Source: an uncultured Methanosarcinales archaeon (GTDB taxonomy: Archaea; Halobacteriota; Methanosarcinia; Methanotrichales; Methanotrichaceae). Taken from it: 64,000 nucleotides of DNA. This document shows positions 51,288 through 58,420 of this stretch, piece after piece (within the stretch, counting starts at the first letter, position 1; each line of letters opens with the position of its first letter). The stretch spans positions 18,568 to 82,567 of the forward strand of contig CAIQHB010000013.1 of the NCBI GenBank assembly GCA_903871465.1, written 5' to 3'. A model generated the notes under the pieces. It saw nothing but the letters and a program-made list of their open reading frames with translations, did no database searches and had not been told where the DNA came from. Both the position numbers and the translations under genes were made by a program.

Positions 51288-51992
51288 CTATCTGCGGGCT
51301 TTGGTGCATAAATACAGGCCGAAAAATCCAAGGTTGTTTTTCTCCCTGGAGATCTCAAAGCCGGCCCTCTCGATCATTCCTCGCATGATCCAGTCCATGG
51401 TGGAGTACTCTTTCCTGATATGATCTGTGATGCGAGCGGCAAACTCCGGCCCTCCCTTACCGGATGCCTTCGATATGAATTCCCCGAAGAATTTTTCTTG
51501 ATCTTTGGGATCAAAGGAGTAGACCACATCCCTGAGGCAGAACTTTCCTCCCACTTTGAGCATATCGAATATGCGCATCAATGCTATCTGTTTCCAAAAG
51601 TCAGGGAGATGATGCAATGCGATCTGGGTCACTACAGCGTTCAGAGGAGTGCCCTGGTGTTGATAGGTGAGAAATCCCCCCGGCAAGAACTCGACATTGC
51701 TTATAGTCCTCAGTGCTGCCTTTTTCTCGGCATACCTCAGCATGCCCGGAGATAGATCCACTGCGTATACCTTTCGGCAATGCCGGGCCGCAGCCAGGGC
51801 GAACTCGCCGGTTCCGGCGCCGATCTCGAGGATGGACTGGTCAGCACTCAGATCCAGGAAATCAAGGATCTCGGCGATCTCTCTCTGGATGTCTCGATGT
51901 TTTTGCATATCCTGATCGTAGAACTCGGCCAGGGCATCAAAGTCGGCTCCCGGATGGTCGGGTTCATGGTACTGCCAGGCAGGAATTGTCAT
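51288..51992 (-). CDS. class I SAM-dependent methyltransferase
   Basis: The 234-aa protein has the Rossmann methyltransferase pattern: motif I ILEIGAGTGEFALAAA (about residues 54-69), motif II KVYAVDLSPGML, NVEFLPGGFL and the LHHLPDFWKQIALMRIFDMLKVGGKFCLRDVV region. The frame stays open to 52226, but the ATG at 51992 has the ribosome site GGAGATAC upstream and starts the folded domain, so it is chosen. It resembles ubiquinone/menaquinone-like or arsenite methyltransferases, but the substrate is not identifiable. Neighbours give no hint. Confidence 0.85.
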   Translation of the reverse strand: MTIPAWQYHEPDHPGADFDALAEFYDQDMQKHRDIQREIAEILDFLDLSADQSILEIGAGTGEFALAAARHCRKVYAVDLSPGMLRYAEKKAALRTISNVEFLPGGFLTYQHQGTPLNAVVTQIALHHLPDFWKQIALMRIFDMLKVGGKFCLRDVVYSFDPKDQEKFFGEFISKASGKGGPEFAARITDHIRKEYSTMDWIMRGMIERAGFEISREKNNLGFFGLYLCTKARR

Positions 51993-52334
51993 CAATGTAT
52001 CTCCATATCCTTCGCAGAGGCTGCAAAGGCCTCTTCTCCATTGCTTTTGGGCTGAATGGGCCAAAGCCTTTTCAGAGGGTTGTGGTGAAAAGTCTCTTGC
52101 GAATCGCATATAAAATACTACTATGTATGACTTTCTCCCAAAGTCTCTCAACAAAATTGATATGTCTAAGCGATGAAGATAGTATGCCCTTGCTGTGGGC
52201 ACTGCGGGCAGAAAGCTCCTCCTCAAGTTACCACCTGGGGCTTCTGCCTTTATGATATTTTATATAGGAATAATTGATAATAAGCGCCAAATAAGAGAAA
52301 CTCTCTAGGGACTATTAAGGCTTTGGGCAAAGCA

Positions 52335-53060
52335 TCATTCCAATCCCAATTCCTGAGCCCTTTGACTGGCCTCTTCTGCCTCTGCATCTCGGTTTAGCGA
52401 CTTGTAGGCAACTCCTAAATTCTTCCAGGCAGTCGCATATTCTCTCTCAATCTCTATCGCCTTCTGAAAACACTGCAGGGCTTCCTCATGTCGAGCCAGA
52501 GCGCCCAAGGATACGCCTTTATTATTCCAGGCATAGATGTCGAAGGGATCGATCATGATTGCTTCCTCATAGCTTTCTATGGCCTCCTCGTGTCTATGCA
52601 GGTTGTCCAGTGCCGCACCCCGGTTATTCCAGGCTCTTCTTCCGTCCGCTCCCAAAGGATTTAGCTCGATGGCCCTGGCATAGCTCTCCACAGCCTCCTC
52701 ATATCGGCCCAGACTGTGCAGAGCAAAGCCTTTCACTATCCAGGTTCTGGCATTGTACGGGTCGAATGCAATGGCATTATTGCAGGATTGAACCGCCAGA
52801 GAATACCCGCCCACCTGATTCAAGGCTGATGCATGCATTCTCCAGGCATTCGCATCCCTTGGGTTCTGCTTTAGGGCTTCTTCCAGGGCTATGATGGCCT
52901 CTTTATACCGTCCAAGCTTCCTGAGGGCAACACCCTTTTTGTACCAATTATTGAGGCTACCAGGGCTGTTTCTATCGGCTTCTTCCCAGGCGGATAGGGC
53001 CTCCTCATAGTTTCCCTGAGCGTAGAGAATTTCAGCTCTTGCAAACTCATCTTCTGGCAT
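52335..53060 (-). CDS. tetratricopeptide-repeat protein, 241 aa
   Basis: Six to seven TPR units of 34 residues, for example NPGSLNNWYKKGVALRKLGRYKEA, NPRDANAWRMHASALNQVGG, DPYNARTWIVKGFALHSLGRYEEAVESYARA and DPFDIYAWNNKGVSLGALARHEEALQC. It is of the TPR_1/2 type found in many methanogens. No signal peptide or membrane segment, so it is a cytoplasmic adaptor. The gene is monocistronic and divergent from the DUF2551-like operon; the AT-rich region 53061-53120 is the shared promoter region. Confidence 0.88.
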   Translation of the reverse strand: MPEDEFARAEILYAQGNYEEALSAWEEADRNSPGSLNNWYKKGVALRKLGRYKEAIIALEEALKQNPRDANAWRMHASALNQVGGYSLAVQSCNNAIAFDPYNARTWIVKGFALHSLGRYEEAVESYARAIELNPLGADGRRAWNNRGAALDNLHRHEEAIESYEEAIMIDPFDIYAWNNKGVSLGALARHEEALQCFQKAIEIEREYATAWKNLGVAYKSLNRDAEAEEASQRAQELGLE

Positions 53061-53156
53061 AGTCGAATACGTATTGATTCATATCAGGAAGGTATATATT
53101 ATACATATTACTAAAGTATTGGTGAATGTCTGGGGAGGTAGTTTGGGAGGGGTTCC

Positions 53157-53462
53157 ATGAAATCACAGCGGTCCGAGATATTAGGCAGAATGGTCAGGTT
53201 TCTCAATTTGGACACGGATGGTCTCAGGCGAGTTGTTCTTGAGTCCATGGTAGAGGCGGGTGAGTTTACCGTTGCCTCTCTTCATGAGCGGGTAAGTAAG
53301 CGATTCAATGTTTCCCGAAAGGTGGTAGCCTCCATGATCGGCTATATTTGTTCGCGCCTGGGAATATTGCATGTTAACAAGAAGTCTTATCGTGCACCTA
53401 AGGCTTATGTCTTAAGGGACGAATACGCGGATATAGCGAGGGCAGTACTGGCAACCTTATGA
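53157..53462 (+). CDS. DUF2551-like small archaeal protein, second copy
   Basis: The 101-aa protein (MKSQRSEILGRMVRFLNLDT, then DGLRRVVLESMVEAGEFTVASLHERV) has the same layout as the 27861-28163 protein, with a predicted recognition helix VSRKVVASMIGYICSRLGILHV and a beta-type tail (SYRAPKAYVLRDEYADIARAVL). It overlaps the next gene by 4 bp, and the two form a regulator pair. Probably DNA-binding; the target is unknown. Confidence 0.6.
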   Translation: MKSQRSEILGRMVRFLNLDTDGLRRVVLESMVEAGEFTVASLHERVSKRFNVSRKVVASMIGYICSRLGILHVNKKSYRAPKAYVLRDEYADIARAVLATL

Positions 53463-53860
53463 CCAATGTGATGAAGGCTAAAAGGACTGCCACTACGTTG
53501 AAGGTTCGCTCCAAATCGGAGTACGCTATAAGCCGTTCCCGCGATCCGTACCACGAGCTTATGCTGCGGCTTTTCCAGGAAGAAACAACGGCGGAGCGCG
53601 GCCAGAAGTTCCTGGCACTGGTCGAGGAGAGGCAGAGGGGCGGCGATCCTCTGAAAACCCATGAATGGAAAGGGCTACTGGTGGAACTGAATGTGAGCCG
53701 ATCTGCCTTTTACGCCATGAGAAATAAGCTGCTTGGGGCGGGCCTGGTTTCCAGCAAAGGCGGAGAGTACAGGCTATCAGGAATGTTCAGTCGCGATCTG
53801 ATGGATATGGCACGCTGGTGGTGGACGGCAGTCTTGGCCAAAAATTTGGAGAACTTATAG
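53459..53860 (+). CDS. predicted winged-helix regulator, 133 aa
   Basis: The central part (KTHEWKGLLVELNVSRSAFYAMRNKLLGAGLVSSKGGEYRLSG, about residues 64-106) reads as a helix-turn-helix with wing. The N-terminus is basic (MKAKRTATTLKVRSKSEYAI), and the C-terminus has an aromatic helix (MARWWWTAVLAKNLENL). It is coupled with the DUF2551-like gene by ATGA overlap. No family name can be given. The pair may regulate nearby genes such as the TPR protein. Confidence 0.6.
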   Translation: MTNVMKAKRTATTLKVRSKSEYAISRSRDPYHELMLRLFQEETTAERGQKFLALVEERQRGGDPLKTHEWKGLLVELNVSRSAFYAMRNKLLGAGLVSSKGGEYRLSGMFSRDLMDMARWWWTAVLAKNLENL

Positions 53861-53957
53861 CACATAAAATACCATCGAAAAATTTTGATAAATAACTATT
53901 TATAAAATAACCCATTTTATAAATAGGAATAGATAAAATTCTCATTGCGAATGGCGG

Positions 53958-54455
53958 TCACATGCAGGCTTTTAGTTCTTTCATCTGCTTCTCAATGGTA
54001 TCCACCACTTTGGCATTCTCCATGTACTCCAGGCTTCCCTGACAGAAGGGACACACGAAGTTGGCCTCGCTCGCCTCGTCGAAAATGAACCGGGCACATC
54101 CCTCCGTGCACGCATAGAAGATATTCTCCTTCTCATAAACCAGCCGCTCATCCAGTTTACGAAGTAACCTTTTTGCTTCAGACTCCAGCGCCTTGTCAAA
54201 GTTCTCCGGGCATAGTTGCCACAAATAAGTTAGCCATCCCGAATCTGGATCGCGTTTGCGTCGGTATATCGCCAGCCTGTGCTCGTAAAGGAGATAGAGT
54301 GTGCGCCTCACAGTATTCAGGCTGATCCCAGTGAGCTCCGCCAGCCGCTCATCCGTGATCTCTTCACCCGGAATACATTCCACAATGCGTAAACCTTCTT
54401 CTCCCACAAGTTTGTTAAGATAAGCTCTCTGGATAACTTCTTCGATAACTGCCAA
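53958..54455 (-). CDS. tfe: archaeal transcription factor E (TFIIE-alpha-like)
   Basis: TFE stabilises the open promoter complex of archaeal RNA polymerase. The N-terminal extended winged helix runs AYLNKLVGEEGLRIVECIPGEEITDERLAELTGISLNTVRRTLYLLYEHRLAIYRRKRDPDSGWLTYLW. The C-terminal zinc ribbon has ENIFYACTEGCARFIFDEASEANFVCPFCQG (CxxxC...CxxC). A TTG at 54455 (MAVIEEVIQRAYLNK) is used because the homology starts here; an in-frame ATG at 54533 would add 26 residues without family resemblance. Its own promoter lies in the AT-rich region 54600-54680. Confidence 0.9.
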   Translation of the reverse strand: MAVIEEVIQRAYLNKLVGEEGLRIVECIPGEEITDERLAELTGISLNTVRRTLYLLYEHRLAIYRRKRDPDSGWLTYLWQLCPENFDKALESEAKRLLRKLDERLVYEKENIFYACTEGCARFIFDEASEANFVCPFCQGSLEYMENAKVVDTIEKQMKELKACM

Positions 54456-54533
54456 TGAATCACTACCTGGATATAGACCCGTTGATATATAATTATTGAC
54501 GACCGTCGGAACGGCCCAAGACCTGACTTTCAA

Positions 54534-54818
54534 TGCTGCTGATACCCTTTAGATCATCTGCCGTCTCCTTGGTTTTTAGCTACATCTTTTCGGGCAATGA
54601 TTCACATTGACCGTAGTTTCCCTTAATTTATATTAGGTCTTCCTTCTATATATCCTCATCGTGAACATGTTTTTTTTGAAGTAACATCGAGGGATACTCG
54701 GATCTATGAAAAATCAATCCTGCTCCTTATGCGATTGGTGCGAGAGCTTGATGCACAATAGAGCGCCAAAAAGGAATAAGGCCAAAAAAACAAAAAGAAA
54801 GAAAGCATATCCTGCTGT
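54534..54818. other. intergenic region upstream of tfe
   Basis: It holds the tfe promoter (a TATA-like TTATATTAGG on the minus/plus AT-rich tract near 54628-54640). A 67-codon frame at 54706-54909 reads antisense into the next regulator and has no supporting motif. No gene is called. Confidence 0.3.
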
Positions 54819-55208
54819 TCAGCTTGATCCCACCTCCCCTAAAAGGGTTTTCAGCTTCTGTATAGACAGCAACGCCTGGTTGGCCTCGTTCATCTTCTCC
54901 ATCTCGTAGTAATGGAGGATATCATCGATAGGCGTCTTAAGACGGTAAACCTTCATGGGTCTGCCTGTGCCATCGCTCCTGCTGATCTTCTCTTCTACCC
55001 AATTGTTCTTGCGCAACGTGCGAAGAGCAATGCTCACCTCTGGCTGGCGGAGATCGGATCCTCTCTCGATCTCGCGGGAGGTGGCCTCTGTTCCGCTGGC
55101 GAGATAGGCGATCATGTTGGAGACTTTTCTCGGCACTCCCAGGCTCTTCAAAGTCTCTACGACTTCGATATCCTTTTCATCAAATCTCATTACGAAAGAT
55201 TCTTTCAT
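54819..55208 (-). CDS. TrmB/ArsR-like winged-helix transcription regulator
   Basis: The 129-aa protein has a winged-helix core (KSLGVPRKVSNMIAYLASGTEATSREIERGSDLRQPEVSIALRTLRKNNWVEEKI, about 19-73) with a wing SRSDGTGRPMKVYRL and a C-terminal helix NEANQALLSIQKLKTLL that can dimerise. This is a predicted transcriptional regulator of a type frequent in methanogens. The start has a good ribosome site (GGGAGAAG). The upstream region has an inverted repeat TTTATTT/AAATAAA that could be an operator. Confidence 0.75.
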   Translation of the reverse strand: MKESFVMRFDEKDIEVVETLKSLGVPRKVSNMIAYLASGTEATSREIERGSDLRQPEVSIALRTLRKNNWVEEKISRSDGTGRPMKVYRLKTPIDDILHYYEMEKMNEANQALLSIQKLKTLLGEVGSS

Positions 55209-55270
55209 GGTTATCTTCTCCCTTATTTTTACACCCTTCTAATAAATGAAGTACGTTATGATATAAATAG

Positions 55271-55289
55271 TTTATTTATGTTAAATAAA
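55271..55289. promoter_or_regulatory. inverted repeat upstream of the TrmB/ArsR-like regulator
   Basis: TTTATTT / AAATAAA with a 5-base spacer, about 60-80 bases before the regulator's start, in a very AT-rich 145-bp gap. It may be an autoregulatory site or a TATA region. Confidence 0.35.
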
Positions 55290-55353
55290 TTTATACTATT
55301 ATTATTACATTCAGTAAAGACCTTGAAAATAAATAACTTTGTAAAAATTTGTG

Positions 55354-56664
55354 TTAACTTCTTTTTATCTTTTCTATGAATTGCCTCTTTTTTTCCACAG
55401 CGTTCTTCGCTGCCTCGTCAACCCTAAGTGTCATCTCTGCCACATCGCGCTGTGCATCCTGGCCCACCGCTTTTTTTATGGGCGTATAGGCTGCTTCGCG
55501 AAAACGAGGGCTAAAGTCGGCAATTTTGCCGTTCGTTTGCAGCAATGCTCCAGCTCCAGCCTCAACCCTGCCGATCACATCCACTGCCACCTTTGCCTCT
55601 CGAATGACTTTGGCGATCTTACCCGCTTCCGACGGAGGGGCGATGATGAGTAGCGCATCGATGGAGACGCCCAGGTAGTCGATCTCTAGAGAGTCCAGCA
55701 TCTGCAGAACCCTTGGGTTGACCAATTGGCGCATCTTCTCTTCCTCGAAGATGAGCTTCACTCCTGCGGTGTAAGAGATCTCCTTGGCGTCGCCGCGAAT
55801 GCCTCCATTGGTCACGTCGGTCATGGCGTGAATGGTTAGATCCGCTTTCAGCAGCGCCTCACAGGCCTCCAGGAATTTGATGTTCAGTGTCTCATCCACA
55901 ACCTCATGACGACCATAGTAGAGGGCGGCGGAGCAGACCGTTCCACCTCCAGCTCCCTCGGTCATCATGATCACGTCCCCGGGCCGGGCGCTTTTTCTGG
56001 GCGTCAGCTTCTCGGATACGCCAACCGCTCCCACGCATCCAGTGAGCCGGTCGCCTATAACCATATCTCCGCCGATGCGTAGAGTGCTGCCCGTGATGAG
56101 TGGAACACCTATCAGCTCCGAGACTGTGGCGATGCCGGCAATATGGTCAAAGAGCTTGGAGACGTCCCCGTCGTCTGCGAGATGAATATCCGATAGCAGA
56201 GCAACCGGTTTTGCGCCCATTACGTAGACGTCGCGCAGAGCTGCCCGTGTGACATGAAAGCCCGCCAGGAATGGATAGTCACTGAGGCGGGAGTGCATTC
56301 CGTCCACAGTGACAGTTATGAACTTCCCGTTGGCCATAACCACACCGGAGTCGTCCAACTGGCGCGAGTCGATAACGGCGCGGGTATTGCCAATGACCTC
56401 CGCAATTTTGGTATGCGTATAAAAATCGCCTGAGCCGCGCGAGCCCACGCCATAATCGCCCATGGTAACGCCCGCGCTCAAAAGCCGGAAGACCTCGCCT
56501 CTGGGGTTTAGAGTCGCTTCTGCCTCTTCTATCACGGCAGCAGCCAGAACGGCGGCCTTATCCTCTGGTATCTCTTTTACTTCTCTGATCAGTGAGATGA
56601 GCTTGGATTTTATTTCTGGGTCCTTTCTCTTCAGACCCCTTTTGGCAAAACCTTCCAGATCCAT
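55354..56664 (-). CDS. AIR-synthase/HypE-like (selenophosphate synthetase-related) protein
   Basis: The 436-aa protein has the PurM fold: GDYGVGSRGSGDFYTHTKIAEVIGN, VDGMHSRLSDYPFLAGFHVTRAALRDVYVMGAKPVALLSDIHLADDG and MTDVTNGGIRGDAKEI. The Asp-rich ATP/metal loops are conserved. Related members include HypE and SelD, but the Cys or Sec of SelD and the C-terminal PRIC of HypE are absent, so the substrate is open. It is of the type called methanogenesis marker 2 / COG2144, but I cannot verify which. It lies downstream of mutL with a 31-base gap and could belong to that operon. Confidence 0.8.
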   Translation of the reverse strand: MDLEGFAKRGLKRKDPEIKSKLISLIREVKEIPEDKAAVLAAAVIEEAEATLNPRGEVFRLLSAGVTMGDYGVGSRGSGDFYTHTKIAEVIGNTRAVIDSRQLDDSGVVMANGKFITVTVDGMHSRLSDYPFLAGFHVTRAALRDVYVMGAKPVALLSDIHLADDGDVSKLFDHIAGIATVSELIGVPLITGSTLRIGGDMVIGDRLTGCVGAVGVSEKLTPRKSARPGDVIMMTEGAGGGTVCSAALYYGRHEVVDETLNIKFLEACEALLKADLTIHAMTDVTNGGIRGDAKEISYTAGVKLIFEEEKMRQLVNPRVLQMLDSLEIDYLGVSIDALLIIAPPSEAGKIAKVIREAKVAVDVIGRVEAGAGALLQTNGKIADFSPRFREAAYTPIKKAVGQDAQRDVAEMTLRVDEAAKNAVEKKRQFIEKIKRS

Positions 56665-56695
56665 ATGAGGCCAATTATCTGCCCCAAAGATAAGT

Positions 56696-58420
56696 TCATC
56701 TCCTCGCGAATAAGCGCTCCAATTGGTTCTGGTCTATTACAACCATCACCGGCCTTCCATGCGGGCAGGTGAGTGGATTGTCGCACTCTCCCAGATCTTG
56801 CAGGAGACGATTCATCTCCGCTACCGTAAGCTCTTTTCCCGATTTTATAGAGCCCCTGCAGGCCAGAAGCTTGAGGATGTCGTCTCTGTTCGTAGAATCT
56901 GGTCCGACTTTGCCGCGCAGGAAGAGGTCCCTCAAGATGTCGTGCACAGCTTCTGCACTCTCCAGCCTTCGGCCTAATGCCGGCACTGCTCTTACGCTGT
57001 AAGTGTTTCCACCGAAGGGTGAAAATTCGAATCCTATGTCTTCCAGAGTCTTCTGCCAGGATATTATCATGATCTGTTCGCTGGGTGAAAGCTCAATGGC
57101 GACAGGTTCGGCCAATTCCTGTCGGATCGACCGGCTTTGGTAAAGCTTCGTCAATCGCTCAAAACGAATCCGCTCGGCTGCTGCATGCTGGTCGACAAGC
57201 ACAAGCCCCTGTTCGCCCACCGCTACGATATAGAGCTTTAGAATCTGGCCCAGTATCTTCAGCTTCGGTCGTTCCTCATTCGCCTGCCCAGGCTCAACCG
57301 GCCCCATCATGATGGGAAGAGTACTCTGCTCGCAGCTCTGGGCGATGGTTTCGAAGGTTCCTGGGTGGTCGGCCAGCGACTGCTCGCCCAGCTCGCCAGA
57401 CGAAGCGGGAATTGCCTGGGCGGGTTTGGCATGGTCCGCCAGGGCCTCTGCAACCCTCTGGAAGAGAACTGAGCTGATCTCCTCTTCGTGGAGGAGTCTA
57501 ATCTCTCGTTTGGCAGGGTGAACATTAACATCCACGAGCTCCGGACTTATCTCCAGGGAGATTACGGCCATGGGGCTCTTTCCCAGGGGAATGATGTTTC
57601 GATAGGCGTCTCGCAAGGCGGTGGCGATAGTTTTGGAAGAGACCGCCCGGCCGTTGACGAAGATGAATATCCTGTCGGGACTGCTCCGAAGGCTCAGCGC
57701 GTCTCCTACTACTCCCGAAATGCTCCAGCCCCGGCCTTCCGCCTGCAGGGCGGCCATGCCCTGCAAAGTCTTCAGACCGAAGAGGCGCAAGAGCACATCG
57801 TCCCAGCTGTCTGATTTTGCGGACTTGAATAGGGTGCGTTTGCCTGTAAATAGATCGAAAGCGATATCGAAGTGGATGATGGCTAGTTCAGTGATAATAT
57901 CCGTGATATGAACCAGCTCCGCCTCTGCCCCTTTGAGGTGCTTTCTTCTGGCAGGGACGTTGTAGAACAGGTCCCACACGGTGATTGAGGTACCAACGGG
58001 ACATCCTATCTCCTTCGTCTCCGCTATCTTGCCGTTCTCCAGGCGGAGATAGGTGCCTGAGAGCGAGTCTAGCGTCTTGGTTCGAACCTCGACGCTTCGC
58101 GAAACGCTGGCGATGCTGGCCAGAGCCTCTCCTCGAAAACCCAATGTCGCGATCTTCTCCAGATCTCCAGCATCTCGGATCTTTGATGTAGCATGCTTTT
58201 GAAAGGCGAGAGTGAGATCCTCAGCATCCATGCCGCAGCCGTCATCCGTTATCTTGATGAAGCTCCTTCCACCATCTTTGACCTCTATCAAGACCCGGCC
58301 GGCGTTAGCGTCTATGGAGTTTTCTACCAGTTCTTTGACGACAGATGCCGGTCGCTCGATAACCTCTCCTGCGGCGATCTTGTTTATGGTGTCCTCGTCA
58401 AGAAGTCTGATCTTGGCCAT
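56696..58420 (-). CDS. mutL: DNA mismatch repair protein MutL
   Basis: The GHKL ATPase N-terminal domain is clear: KIAAGEVIERPASVVKELVENSIDANAG, DDGCGMDAEDLTLAFQKHATSKI and GFRGEALASIASVS. The C-terminal part has PHGRPVMV near the end (CPHGRP), an endonuclease-type metal motif, with LVDQHAAAERIRFE in the dimerisation domain. The ATG at 58420 (MAKIRLLD) is chosen; an earlier ATG at 58453 adds 11 residues. It overlaps mutS by 23 bases and is co-transcribed. In archaea the mutS-mutL pair is typically acquired from bacteria, which I infer here as well. Confidence 0.95.
   Translation of the reverse strand: MAKIRLLDEDTINKIAAGEVIERPASVVKELVENSIDANAGRVLIEVKDGGRSFIKITDDGCGMDAEDLTLAFQKHATSKIRDAGDLEKIATLGFRGEALASIASVSRSVEVRTKTLDSLSGTYLRLENGKIAETKEIGCPVGTSITVWDLFYNVPARRKHLKGAEAELVHITDIITELAIIHFDIAFDLFTGKRTLFKSAKSDSWDDVLLRLFGLKTLQGMAALQAEGRGWSISGVVGDALSLRSSPDRIFIFVNGRAVSSKTIATALRDAYRNIIPLGKSPMAVISLEISPELVDVNVHPAKREIRLLHEEEISSVLFQRVAEALADHAKPAQAIPASSGELGEQSLADHPGTFETIAQSCEQSTLPIMMGPVEPGQANEERPKLKILGQILKLYIVAVGEQGLVLVDQHAAAERIRFERLTKLYQSRSIRQELAEPVAIELSPSEQIMIISWQKTLEDIGFEFSPFGGNTYSVRAVPALGRRLESAEAVHDILRDLFLRGKVGPDSTNRDDILKLLACRGSIKSGKELTVAEMNRLLQDLGECDNPLTCPHGRPVMVVIDQNQLERLFARR

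Noticed and set aside
54706..54909. 67-codon plus-strand frame
   Set aside because: It ends antisense in the regulator gene and has lysine-rich translated intergenic sequence; no motif.
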